64,000 bases of DNA, taken from the NCBI GenBank assembly GCA_018136815.1, contig CM030934.1, positions 5,541,318 to 5,605,317 of the forward strand, read 5' to 3'. The DNA is from Isochrysis galbana. Lineage: Eukaryota > Haptophyta > Isochrysidales > Isochrysidaceae. Positions 10,985 to 22,193 of the stretch are shown piece by piece. Made by a program: the position numbers and the translations under genes. The notes beneath the pieces are model-generated. The model was not told the origin of the DNA. It worked only from the letters and a program-made list of their open reading frames with translations, and did not search any database. The number at the start of each line of letters is the position of its first letter. Position 1 is the first letter of the stretch.

Positions 10985-11140
10985 CAGTTCGATGCAAGCT
11001 GACGAATTAGGATGGCCCATAGGGCCTGAGGGCAATGAGGAAGGATGCATGCCGGCGGTAGGCGCGGCGGAGGAGACGACTTCGGAGACGCTGACGGGCT
11101 GAGGCCCGTCAGCAGAGGAAGGCGGGCAGGCCCGGTCAGA
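10985..11140 (-). repeat. Dispersed repeat with conserved frame and hairpin, copy 1
   Basis: On the minus strand it encodes ACPPSSADGPQPVS, then SEVVSSAAP, then SGPMGHPNSS. The plus strand at 37640-37780 encodes a near-identical peptide. The perfect hairpin CTGACGGGC/GCCCGTCAG is at 11091-11112. Conservation at protein level suggests an element-encoded frame. Confidence 0.55.
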
Positions 11141-12703
11141 CGGACGACGGACGACGATCAGAAGGCGATCTGTCGGCGATCCCGTCTGGAAGGGGAATCG
11201 CACCATAACGGAAACGAGGGGCAATCCTGACGCACAAGATTCCAAAACACTTACCGAATAAGACGAGAGAAATGCGGTGGGCCTAAGGGGGAGATACGAA
11301 GAGGTTGCAAATTAAACCTGATTGCAATCACTGAAGTAGATAGAGAAACGCGGGGAAGATAGCGAATTAAACCTATTTGCGAGGCGCCTAGGATGAAGAA
11401 AGGTGGGGAAACTTCCCTTCTCTTCGAGAGAAAGAGAGAGGGAGCGCTCCACAACCCAAGATCATGTGCGTCCACGCGAAGCTTTTGACCGAGAACGAGA
11501 GAAAGCAGAGAATTATAACGATAAATACCGAACGACGAAGAGAAGAGAGAAGCCTAACGAGTGTCGATTCGCGAATGCGACACATCTGGGAGGAGGGAGG
11601 ACCTGCAGGTCCTCCCAGAGGGGGGCCATGGCGCGCGCAGGCGGCACGCGACGCTTGAGAGCGACGAGAAACACGGAAAACTAAAAAAAAAAGACCGACG
11701 AGAGCAAGGCAAAATAAGGTAAGAAGAAACGCGCATGATTGCATGAACCCACAAGGAAAGTTTCGCTGGTGACCGCAACTGATGCCCCTGAGCAGCTCGA
11801 CTCGAAGAAGAGAGACAGCCTAAAAGACCGCAAAACGCAAAACAAAAAGACAAAATAAGGTAAGCAACGCGCGCGTTTACGTTTGTCCGCAGAGATAGAG
11901 CCAATAGTACGCCTGCCCCAGCCCGTCGTAGTGCACGCGGGCCCACCCCCCTTAGTAAGACTAGGGAATACATTGAATCAGTTTACTGATAGTTGCAATG
12001 ATCACATGCGAGTGCACGTATTTACAACAGCCACTTAGAGGCATTCGAGGACCACAAGCAACAAGCGCTGCCGACTTGACCCAACATGACAACACGTTCT
12101 ATACACAACACAAGTACACCCGGAGGAGTGTGGGCATCTCTGAAAGGCCAGACTCAATGCTCAGTGCTGCATAAGCAGACCACGCGGCACAAATACAGTT
12201 GGCATCATGAGCATATGATTGCCGACTGCTCGGCCCGAGCCGGTTACAAAACTTGAGACGGAAGTGTCCAAATGGGCAAGGGAGTCTGAGAGCGAGCGCC
12301 TTCCGTCACGCTCCATCTGGCCACAGCTTGGCCGGAATGGAGGCAGTTAGAACGAATGCCGCGCTGCGCGGCATGCCCATGCTTGCATTTGCGGTCCGCT
12401 GCCGCGAGAAATACATGCATCGGATGCACGCCCTAGAATGCCAAGGAGCCTCTGCCCCTACGAAGCATCCATCGTACACGTACCGCCCTCATACCCGGCC
12501 AGTCGTGGCGTCGGGCGCAAGCGCGTGATAGAGACCTCTCATCCGGCCAGCCATGGCGTCGGGCGCAAGCGCACAATATAGATGCGCGGCCGTTGGCGTT
12601 ATCACCACCGGCTGCACTACCATGGCCCTGCAGCCGCCTCGCTGTGGCGTCCTACGGGACTCGCAGCGCTGCGTTCATGTGCATAGTCGGTGCTGTTCGA
12701 TGC
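11141..12703. other. Intergenic; palindrome and small tandem repeat
   Basis: A perfect 22-bp palindrome centred on CTGCAG lies at 11595-11616. A CGGCCAG..TGGCGTCGGGCGCAAGCGC unit is repeated twice (12494-12525 and 12543-12572). No gene recognised. Confidence 0.5.
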
Positions 12704-13955
12704 TCAGAGTTCACTGACGTTGACCTGGAGGCGGCGCGCGACAAGGAGCTTGCCAAACATCTCATAAAGCGAGAGCGTGATCGCGGCAAGAGGCGCGAGG
12801 AACGCAACGCGAGGAAGCACGCCCTTCATCAGGGTGGCAGCACCCTCATCGGCAATGATGGACTTCATGACGCCAACGATTCCGCCAGTCGCACCGCCTG
12901 TCATAAGCCGTGTCTTGACGACGTCGACGGGTGTCATGATGACAGCGGCCACCATGCCCGAGATAGCGCCGAGCATCAGATTGTGCTGCCCCTCAGGCGC
13001 ATTGCCCGTGAAATGCTTGTACACCTTCTTGGCCTGAGCAAAGAACATGAATGAGAGCGCATTCCACGGCACATCACGCGAGATGGTGGCGAAGTAACCC
13101 TTGTAGAAGCCGGGGATGCCCTCGGAGGACATGAGCTTGATAGTGCCCGCCAGAGCGTTAGGATAAATGTCCGCCTGCACGCGCTGCTTGATCACCTCCT
13201 GCGGAACACGCACAACAGACGCAGCGAGCGCTCCGATGGCTCCGCACGTGAGCTCAGCGATCGAACCCTTCAGTCCTGCCTGCGCGAACTTATCTTTGGC
13301 AAACTCAAAGGCAGCGAACTGTGTTGCTCCGGCGGGGAACGCGAGGAAGAACTGCGGCGCCACGCCCTTGAGGAATGTGTCCGGAGAGAGAGAGGTGCTG
13401 AGTCCCTTTGCCTGTGAAGATGGGTGGGGAGGATCGAGCTCAGTAGCACATGTTGGTAGAGCAACGGGGTGATTCAGGTGCTGGCTTCTCAGCTACTCCT
13501 CCCTGCCACCAGCTCGACAAAGCTGGTCCCACAGCTGCTCTCTATTTCTGGCCAACGAAGCGGAGATGCAAGAGAAGGGGCAAGACTGAGCGAAAGACGA
13601 GGACACAGCGGCATGCTTTCCTTGGCAGGGTGTGCGAGGAAACGGGAGGAGTAGATAGATGGAGAGGAAGGGAGGGGAAGGGGAGAGGGAACAGAAGAGA
13701 GAGAGCGAGTCGGCGAGAGAGAGGGATAAGAGACAGAGAGAGGAGAAGGCAACGCACCTGCAGCCGCGTGCGCATCACATCAATCGGGTGGAGGAGCGTC
13801 TGTGCGACTCCACGCGCTCCCGCGCCGGCGATAAGGCGCTCGGAGAAGAGCATTTGACTCTTCCACTCCTCATTCTTCTGTTTAACCGCCGCCTTAGCCG
13901 CAGCGGGCGAGAGGAGGGCGGCGAGGAGGAGGAGGAGGGCCGGGCAGCGACCCAT
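12704..13955 (-). CDS. Mitochondrial carrier family protein, SAM-transporter-like
   Basis: Exon 1 is 13955-13758 and exon 2 is 13411-12704. CAG/GTGCGT and CAG/GCAAAG join in phase 0 to give 301 aa, the usual length. All three carrier signatures are present: HPIDVMRTRLQ (about 56-66, completed across the splice), VPQEVIKQRVQ and TPVDVVKTRLM. Each is a P-x-D/E-x-x-K/R-x-R motif followed by the second half-repeat glycines (FYKGY, LMKGV). The second and third repeats most resemble plant plastid/mitochondrial SAMC/SAMTL-type carriers, which exchange S-adenosylmethionine. The exact substrate is not certain. The extreme N-terminus (residues 1-21, GRCPALLLLLAALLSPAAAK) looks like a cleavable signal peptide, unusual for a mitochondrial carrier. 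It would fit routing to the envelope of a complex plastid. Confidence 0.88.
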
Positions 13956-14729
13956 CGCGTGTCGTTGGGGGGCCGCGGAGGTGGCCGGGAGGTGCGTCCG
14001 TAGGTAGAGTTAGAAACTCGGGGAGGAGAAGAGAGAGAAGGGAGGGAGGAGAAGGAGAGAGGGCGGGGGGAGGGAGGTGGAGCGGGGGAGAGAGAGAGGA
14101 CGAGAGCGGGGAGAGGGGGGCGTCGGGGGGGGAGGGGCCACGCGCGTGGGGTCGGGGGGGGGGGGGCGAGCCCCTCTCGCTGTACTCTTTACACGAGGAG
14201 AATAGTTATTAGAGAGAGGCATGAGCCTCGTGGAACGGCCCGCTTCGTGAAGCGGCCCGCAACGTTCCCCATGGCTCCCACGGCCAAGCCCAAGCCTCCC
14301 TCGCGCCCAGAGATGCCTAAACAAAGGGCACTAACTACACCGTGCAGGCCCGGGACAAGGCCGACGATCTTCGAGAGCGAGAGCGAGCTCGCCGCGCATC
14401 ACTTGAGGCATGCCATCTAGTGTGCTCTTGTCAACTTGTTCCGTGCGCTGGGAATGGGTTCCTTTGTTCCTTTGTTGTGATACTTGTGGCAATCTCAAGA
14501 AGGGAGTGTGCAAGAAGCAAGAAGAGGGGATGTGTGCAGCTTTGGAGGCTTGCAGCTCGTGTGGATGTTGGGTGTCAAAGCGCGTTGAGTGACTCAGAGC
14601 CCGTTCTCGATGTCCATGAGCTCCCCACAAGAACCGCGTTCCGCGCTAGCTGCCGGCGCGCCCTCGCAGGCAATCTCCAAGAGTGAGATGAGCCTTGCTC
14701 TGACACAACCAAGGTTTGCGGGCGCCTTT
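13956..14729. other. Intergenic, purine-rich upstream of carrier gene
   Basis: GA/GGG-rich to about 14170. A hairpin (GGCCCGCTTC..GAAGCGGCC) lies near 14238-14260. No convincing gene. Confidence 0.5.
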
Positions 14730-14739
14730 GTGGAAGCAG

Positions 14740-15570
14740 GGGTTCCATTGCCATTGCCCAACCTTGTACCTTGTCGGCTTCATTGATGGGAAGTTGTGGA
14801 AGGTAGCCCGTCCCGTCCGAGCACAGTCTGTGTTGTACTCAAGACATAAAAGGTGCCATGGAGTGAAAATTCAAGGTGTTGTGTTTCCCAACGGCATCCA
14901 GCCTTGGCCGTACGGTCCTATCGATGGGTCGCGCCATGATTCTTTTGTGTTGCAGGCATCAGGATTGAAACAGGTCGTTTGCCTTCATTTGGTACCCCTC
15001 GTTTCCCAATACGCAATGCGTCGGTACAAAAAAATGTCTAGTATCTAAGCAAAGGCACCCACCTCAAGCTTGAGGAACTTGAGATTGGGGAATGCGTTCA
15101 CCACCTCCCTCAGGAAGCCTTCGACAATCACATCCGGCATCAGCGTGAGCCTGTGTATATTGCGTGTCGTCCCACGCGATCATACAACGAGACGGGCCCC
15201 GACTCGAGCAATGTCCACAACCACAGTCGCCGCATCCCTAGCTCACGAGCCACACGCATCGCTTCCCGTAACAAAGTCCAACGCCTTGACCGCGCCAATC
15301 GGGGGTCACCCAAAAGTCGCACAACTCGCCCGAGCGCCCACCCATGGCAGGCTTTCTTCAACAGAGTGTTGGCACCCCATCGCGTCAGTGTAGAATGGGG
15401 TTTCGGGAAAATCGCCAATTTGTGGCCGTGGATGGATGTCGCACGTTCACAACAAGTGCTACTCCGCGATGTTGGTGCGTATCTGCGTGTGGCAAATAAA
15501 TGTACTTGCAAACATGCACACCTGCTTGTACGGGGGGTGACAGTTACGCACAGGAATAAGGAGGGAATCT
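14740..15570 (+). pseudogene. Decayed PIF/Harbinger-type (DDE_Tnp_4) transposase
   Basis: The frame at 14716-15048 reads GFIDGKLWKVARP, then YSRHKRCHGVKIQGVVFPNG, then GPIDGSRHDSFVL. These are the first Asp (FIDG) and second Asp (RHDS) blocks of this transposase family. A different frame at 15330-15560 gives FNRVLAPHRVSVEWGFGKI, the block with the third acidic residue (VEWGFG). The two halves are separated by stops and a frame change, and the segment between them is poorly preserved. No clear terminal inverted repeats or target duplication were found. The transposase is presumably dead. Confidence 0.75.
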
Positions 15571-16403
15571 TTCGAAGACCCTTAAGTGAGTTGATGAAGA
15601 CCGAAGTAAAACAGCGCCACGATATCATCCAACGGCCAACACCTGAGGGGGAATCAGGGTCACACAAGGGGGCGGTTCCTTGCACCGGCGATACCTGAAC
15701 GCGCGACTTAGCCTAAAAACGCGAGGAGCACGCAAGGAGGTAAGCCAGGTGAGGGGCAAGCAGGCGACAAGGGAGGCGACAAAGGAGGCGAGGGCAACAA
15801 GGGCGAATGTCGAATGTAGGATCCTGCGACGGTGACTAGTGACTAGCCTGCAAGGAGGGGACATAGAAACGCAGACAACTTCTAAAACAATAAAAAGGTC
15901 GATCGCGGATGCGACATCGTCTTCCGAGGTTTCCACTTCCTCCTCTCCTTCCGTCTCCTCCTCCTCCTCCCCGCTTTCGCTCTGTTCCTCATCGTCGGGC
16001 GCCTCGGACTCCGAGTGCAAATCCACCCCCTCCGATGGTCGAGGGGGGCGAGGGCTCTGCCCTGATAGGGTGCCCTCCACGTCCTCTCCTTCTGTCAAGA
16101 CCCATCTCGATCTCGGCCGCTTCCTCCTCGAGGGGCCGGCCGATGATGGGTTGCTCGCGGGCGTCATCCGGCTGCGGGCTTGCAAATTTCGCTCCCGCGT
16201 GACCCAAATTTCGGTCAAAATTTTTATTTCGATGATGGACCCAAATTTTACCCAAAAAATTCTAGAAACTCTCGCCGGAGCCAAGTTATTTATAGCGGTA
16301 GAGCTGGCATAGCCTGCAGAGGCTCGCGATTGCGACAGTTAGGAGCTCTACTTTACTTTGCCTCTGGAACGGCCCATGTTTTTCTCGTGGACGAGGTCGT
16401 TGA
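15571..16403. other. Intergenic
   Basis: A Ser/Glu-rich low-complexity block (15910-16010) gives acidic or serine frames on either strand. The stretch 16190-16260 carries CAAATTT/AAATTTT repeats. No gene supported. Confidence 0.45.
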
Positions 16404-17087
16404 TTGAGCACGGAGGCGCCGCGCTGGATGGCCCGCTCGCCGATGCTGCGCTGGTGGGTAGTGCTGGCGCTCTTGCTCGAAAGCGCAGGTGGCACAGTGC
16501 ACCGGGGATCCTCCGAAGCGCGCGCTCACCCGCCGCCGACGGAGCAGTACGAACCGGTCAAAACTGGAAGGAGCCATTGGCTGCAGCCCAAGGCGCGCCA
16601 AATCTTGTATTTGATCTCCGCTATCAACCCAATCTTGGCCCTCTGCAGCAACCAGTATTCGACACGCATTAGGGTGCCTGGCAGTTTGGCTGATCAGAAG
16701 ACCAGTGCACTCGCCGGTGTCTACCGCACGCTCTTCTACTTCGCACGACTGAAGCCACGGCTGATGTATTCAGTCGGCGCAGCTCTGCGAGCGTTGCAGA
16801 TGACAACTCCAATTCAGTTTGTTTTCGATCCCGGAGCCGGCGTCGGGGCCGGACTCAACATGCTCGCATTCGCATCTAGCTCTCGGTGGCCGGCCATGCT
16901 GGTCCTTGGGTGGTCGCTCAGCAAATACATGTGGAGAGCACTTGGAGCAACGCCACCTCCAAGATCACCTGTGCCGATAACCGTAGCTGTCGTCAATGAC
17001 CCAGAAACTGGCCAAGCAGAGGTCATTCCAATCAGCATTGGTCTGCACCAGCTCAGTCGTAAATCAAAAAAGAAGCCAATCTCGTGA
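16404..17087 (+). CDS. Unknown protein with signal-anchor-like N-terminus
   Basis: An uninterrupted 227-aa frame. From the internal Met at residue 14 (16443) the protein begins LRWWVVLALLLESAGGTV, a good signal peptide or anchor, so translation may start there. A second hydrophobic stretch follows a glycine-rich GAGVGAGLNMLAF (about residues 145-175). The C-terminus is basic (KSKKKPIS). No family recognised. It stands out from the surrounding repeats by unbroken length and balanced composition. It could be a membrane or secreted protein. No introns are needed. Confidence 0.5.
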   Translation: MSTEAPRWMARSPMLRWWVVLALLLESAGGTVHRGSSEARAHPPPTEQYEPVKTGRSHWLQPKARQILYLISAINPILALCSNQYSTRIRVPGSLADQKTSALAGVYRTLFYFARLKPRLMYSVGAALRALQMTTPIQFVFDPGAGVGAGLNMLAFASSSRWPAMLVLGWSLSKYMWRALGATPPPRSPVPITVAVVNDPETGQAEVIPISIGLHQLSRKSKKKPIS

Positions 17088-17642
17088 TTCTTTGAGTCTG
17101 CCCATGGACCGTTGCGCGCTTGCGACAGCTTTGTAGGAACTCATACCTCTAGCCCATAGCTTAAATTACGTACGACTATGAACTTAGCCTGTCTCATCGA
17201 ATGTCCCCCACTCAGGCGTAGTTTTTATATTTTGATCATTATTTTCAACCACTTGGCTTTATTATACTCTAGTATATTCTAGATAATAAAGCATCTAAAT
17301 AATCTGGGCTACAACCTACATCGGACCCGGTCTCTTCTACCTGCCTAATCCTACTTCCTAACCCTAACAATCTGACAACATCGCCCTTGTGTCCCTTCGC
17401 TCCCCCTCATTGCCTTCCACCCATCATTCCTCTGTCTTCTGTTTCAGAGGTCCGGCCCAGGTCTAGAGTGCGGAGTCCGGGCAGGCCTTTGGGTTGACTT
17501 GTGAAGTACAAATATACTACGGACACGCACAAGCGTAGGCGTAGGCGTAGAACGTAGTACACGTACGGTAGCACGAGGGACGAAGGCGCGGGACTTCTTT
17601 CTTCCGTCCCCTTTCTGCTCTTGTGACTTCTACCGGACCCCC

Positions 17643-17674
<32 letters not shown>

Positions 17675-17834
17675 CATCATCTGCCCCCCCCGCTTCTTGG
17701 GTTGGTTGTAGTTGCAAGAGGGAGTGGGAGAGGGAGTGAAGTGTTGAAAGAGGGCCCAAGGCAGGGCACTAAGTTGTAGGTACTTGTGGCCCACAGGAGT
17801 GGGGTGAAAACGAGGAGTGAGTCAACATGGAAAA
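17088..17834. other. Intergenic; C-run and AT-rich patch
   Basis: AT-rich at 17220-17300, including a diverged copy of the 25-nt motif. A C run lies at 17645-17690. No gene. Confidence 0.5.
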
Positions 17835-18215
17835 CAGAGGCTTAGGGTGCTCTCCGTAGGAGATTGATGATTGATGGTTGTGAAGTGCCCTCCCATGTTG
17901 GGTGCACTGATGGTAGAGGTTTCCACCATGGGGAGGGCAGCTGAGCTGCCCTCCCACATGAGGTGCTCTTGGGGTGGGAGGATTTCCCACTGTTAGAGGG
18001 TGTCTCAAAGACCCCCTGCATGCTACGCAGAGCCATGGTGGCAACCTGTTCGGTGCCAGTGCTCGCCACCCCGCGCGCTTGCGCGGGTGTGGTTTGGGTT
18101 TGGGTGGGCTGGATGGGCTTTGAGAGGGCTTTCTGACGAGCCGCCTCGGGCGGCATGGGGCGTCCCAGGTGGAGCGCGTTGGCGAGGGTCGCCTGGGGCT
18201 CGGGTTAGGGTTAGT
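17835..18215 (-). repeat. AT-hook-ORF repeat family, copy d
   Basis: On the minus strand the frame MPPEAARQKALSKPIQPTQT (from 18156) continues to a segment matching copies b and c (ATPMEA-like region, then SVHP..GTS). The conserved hairpin is at 17931-17955, with stem GGGAGGGCAGC/GCTGCCCTCCC. The upstream 16-mer hairpin motif at 18435-18450 belongs to the same family but is separated by about 220 bases. Confidence 0.55.
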
Positions 18216-18584
18216 ATCGTCCAGCCTATTGTTTACGAGCGTTATGGTAAGTATTTTTACCTACGTACGAATCGATGGAGCGACTGGGAATCTGGAGAGT
18301 AAAGAGCTGAGCGTGTCAGGCGTCGATCCTTCCAACGACGAGCTCATCCAGAGCGACATACTCGGTGCCATACCGTTCACACTAGGCACAGCTCCGTACA
18401 CAGCAGTCGTGGCACGCTCCATACGCATAGGTCAAACTATAACAATAGTTTTTGTACTTGCACGAATATTCATGCCTACAGCCTTCAGATGGGCAGGAAT
18501 ACACAACAGAGTGTCGCTTTGACTCTTTTTTGGTCTTCGCCTCCCCACTCCTACCCTCAGGTTATTGCGCAAGCAGGCCTTCAG

Positions 18585-18952
18585 GCACCCGCTGCCACTT
18601 GCAAGCCGAAGCAAAAGCTCAAACGCAACAAGAGCGGCAACAGCAAAGGACGCCATTTTGCGCGCCACATTCATTGGGTTGCGCCTTCAATCCGCAGGCA
18701 TAATTGATGCAGGACACGTCCAAACATTGCCCCACAAGGTTTGGACATATGACGTACACCTTGCCAAAGCACCCGCTGCCACTTGCAAGCCGAAGCAAAA
18801 GCTCAAACGCAACAAGAGCGGAAAAAGCAAAGGACGCCATTTTGCGCGCCACATTCATTGGGTTGCGCCTTCAATCCGCAGGCATAATTGATGCAGGACA
18901 CGTCCAAACATTGCCCCACAAGGTTTGGACATATGACGTACACCTTGCCAAA
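18585..18952. repeat. Two tandem copies of a 184-bp unit
   Basis: 18585-18768 and 18769-18952 are nearly identical, with only a few differences near the middle. This suggests a recent tandem duplication. Frames across it are repetitive and without family signal. Confidence 0.9.
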
Positions 18953-19180
18953 AATGTCCGCAATCTTGGGCGCTTCTAAGGTGTAGAGTATTTGACCATT
19001 GTCCACCTAAAGCGAGGTTTAACGGGGCAACGCGTGATGTTTACCGTCGACATCCATAGGAGGAGTCGACAAGCAAAGCCCCGGCCAAAGACACCTCCAC
19101 GATGCCTTCAAGCGAGCGCACAATGCTGCACAAAGTGCAACAAAATGTGGTGAACGCAGTGAGAAACAGCACAAGCTTAC

Positions 19181-21327
19181 CAAGAAAGACCAGTCCGTCG
19201 CAACCACAGGCACTAGTAGCGATAGCGTCCAATCAAAGCCACTGCTCGGAGCGAGGACCTCTCGCAGATTTGTTAGGTACACCCGCGTCAACGCATTTTG
19301 AGTCACCTGATGCAAAAAATGGTGCAAGCAGTCATCTGATAGATCCATGCGTGCTCCTCAGCCGAGTCGCCGCCAGTCCGCTGAGTCCTTCACCATCTCA
19401 CAACGCTTTGAGTACTAGTGGAATTGCAACCCGGTCCACAGCAATGTATCGAAACAACACAGGATTTTCCGGCAGTCCTCTGATTGTTGGGTATTGCCCG
19501 AGACGTGTGAGGCCAACGGGTGCACGTGCGCTGGTGTGGAGTGGCAGGTCAGTGTCCGTAGACGCGTGCATATATTACTTGGTGTTCGGAGGCGGGCGGC
19601 AGCCAAGGGGCTCGCAGAGCAGCGTGCTTGCTGTGCTCGGCAAACGAAGCGGTAAGGCAGACGGAAGTGGGCTGGGGCTATGCGGCTATGCGCACCATGA
19701 GATATCCACCAATCGACTCGAGCTTCTTTGTACTCAAAATGTCGAGATCAGCATTACTTATGACCTGCCAAACAAAGAAGCGCAGGGTAACATTGGGAGG
19801 TGACGATAGGGAAGTAGAGAAACGAGGACTGGTGCGACGGGCAAGCCCTCATCCACAAGCGGGTGGATTGGCAGAGCGGGTATAGGGCAGTAGAGGCGCA
19901 CACACAGCATAATCTCCACCAACAACCGCGAGGTCGGGTAGGTCGAAAACTCCCAGGGCGTCGTTGAACGAGACCTGCACGGCACGGAGGCACGATCTAG
20001 ATAGGAAGCATCCATATTGATGAGGAACGAGATAAGCGAAGAAAGAAGTCGATGCACTTATCGCTGAGCAAGGGGATGGGTGAGTAGGCATGTAGATGAG
20101 CGCACTTGAAGACTTTCACCAATAGACGCGAGCTTTGGCATGCTCACGGTGGAAAGAGCCTCATTCGAAAAGACCTGCATGGCATGGAGACACTTGGGTC
20201 AACTGAAAAGCATAGCAACCCTCAAGATATCGTGAAATGAGGACAGCCTTTCTTCATGCGTTGATGCGCATTCTTAAAGGAGTTGGTGATGGGTTTGGAG
20301 TAGAAATGATGGGTGGGTAGGAGGGATACTTTGAATGTTCCTCCGATAGACTCCAGCACTGGCGCGCTGATGTTAGCGAGCTGAATGTGGCTAGCAACCT
20401 GCAAGACACAGAGACGAGAGGCAGAATCAGAAGGCGGGTAGCAGATGAATCACAACAAGTACTTAGTGCTACACGATGGTATCGCTGGTCATGTGCACTC
20501 TATACCCCCGAGCGAGCTGGCAAGTGCATGAAGAAGCTTGGTAACGCACGGAGAAATCGCTCCCAACAGACTCAAGCGCTGGAAATTCAAGGTGGGTGAG
20601 AGCGTCATTGCCCGAGATCTGCAAGGCATGTATCAGAGGGGCGATATCGGAAGCACGTAATCGCTGAGACAGCTGAAGTACGTGGCGCTCAATTGCTCGA
20701 CACTCGCCTCGACACTAGCATTGACAGATTGGAGCGAAGGTAAGCTGATTTGCTGCACGGCCTCGTTGAGCTCTGCCTGCGTGATGAGAAAGAAATAATA
20801 TTGGTCAATGAATGGTCTGAAGCTGATGGACTTGTTGCTGATGCGGTTTTGTCTAAGAGACGCAGGGCAAGGTACCCCTCTCATACACAATTCAAGCCTG
20901 GCAACCGACATGCAAGGTGCGGCATCCTCACAACGAGTGCTCTGACTGCCACCAGTTCAGGTAGTGCAATGATAGAGCCGTTGAAACTGGCTTCGATCTG
21001 AAAGGCGGGGCACAGACGGTCTTAGCCATGCCAGCCATAGGTGGGGGTGGCCGACCGGCTCCAACGCAGCCGGGGACAGCTCGCTCATGCAGCATCTGGC
21101 CGCTCGCGCGTGCAGGAAAGGCCGCTCACGAGAATGGCAGAGGGCATGGCGTGTCTGCGCACCGTCAGTGAACCCTGTATCTCAGTGCAGTTCTTGGCGT
21201 AGTCGTAGTCGGCCTGGCTGGTGAGGATCACACTGTCCTGGCAGATGGAGGCGCTGGCTTGGCCGAGCACTGCGATTGCTGCCAGAGCGAGAAGGGGCGA
21301 GGAGCGGCGCTGGTTGTGCGACAGCAT
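19181..21327 (-). CDS. Secreted receptor-L-domain-like protein built of 69-nt repeat exons
   Basis: Exon 1 (21327-21163) encodes a signal peptide (about 1-27) followed by CQDSVILTSQADYDYAKNC and EIQGSLT, the typical opening of receptor-L/Ecm33-like domains. Then come 20997-20932 (22 codons) and six exons of exactly 23 codons: 20776-20708, 20618-20550, 20398-20330, 20174-20106, 19974-19906 and 19764-19696. Each encodes one beta-repeat such as ISGNDALTHLEFPALESVGS or VSFNDALGVFDLPDLAVVGG. A later exon 19306-19181 starts VTQNALTRVYLTNL. All introns are phase 0. The 20708 donor reads GAG/GCGAGT, an apparent GC donor. An exon between 19695 and 19307 and the true 3' end are unresolved; a frame to 19041 may be terminal. 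It is probably a cell-surface or wall protein; the ligand is unknown. Confidence 0.72.
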
Positions 21328-22189
21328 GACGTGTCTGAAGCTCTTGCTCTAGAGGGGAGATCTGAGGGCAAGCGACGAGCGAAACGAGGAAAGGGGGGGG
21401 GGGACGGGGGCAGAACACGCAGAGAAGCTTGTAGAGATTCGCCCGTTCTTCTCCTTCTTCTCTCTCTCTCTCTCCAGAAGAGATCGCTCGCAGCGCTTGC
21501 CGCTCCTCCGCAGCCGCGATGATGCTCAACACGCAACAGAGGGAGAAATCTCGATTCGCTCAGATTCAATCTATAACACGGTGCGAGCGGCTTCTCCCGC
21601 AACCAGTGGGAATCACCCTCCTCCTCTCTTCTCTATGTACGAGGAGAGAAGAGCTGCTGTACAGGGGGGGGGGGGGCAAAAATCCAGGACTTCCAGACCA
21701 ACCGACCCCACGAGATCCGGACCGCAGGTCCGGGCCGGGCCCACCCCAACACGTTAGACTCCACAACCCTCTTTAAGGTGGCGGCCGTACGGGCTCCGAG
21801 GTCCCCCCCCCTCCCCCCCCCCCCCCCCCCTCCCCCCCCCGACTCGCGGGAGCTTGCGCCCTCTGAGCGAGGGCGCGAGGGAGAGCCACCCACCCACCCA
21901 CCCACCCACCAACTGGGCCGACCAGGATGAGGGCCACAACCAAGGGAAGCTCCAGCAAGGGTGGGGACGCCCCAACGGCGACAGACGAGTCTGAGGAGTG
22001 TCAGCAGACAGCACCTTCTGGGGCCGAGAGCGTGGAAGAGACGTGCCGCCCATGCCTCCTAGACGAGATGGCCATCACACCAGACAGGCAAGCCAGGCGT
22101 GCATCGTTCGGGAGAAGGGCTGGGAATGTCTTGAGCCCCTACGTCGAACGGGGGAAGCGCCTGCGTAAGCCTCCGCCCAACCCTGACTT
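21328..22189. other. Intergenic; homopolymer runs
   Basis: G run near 21665-21677, C runs at 21804-21840, and (CCCA)n at 21890-21910. The plus-strand frame 21927-22253 (108 aa, basic centre) has no family signal. Confidence 0.5.
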
Positions 22190-22193
22190 CGGA

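Noticed and set aside
11403-11684. Arg/Glu-rich plus-strand frame
   Set aside because: Purine-rich composition; antisense frames equally long.
19102-19803. 233-aa plus-strand frame
   Set aside because: Antisense to exons of the receptor-L-like gene; no recognisable protein.
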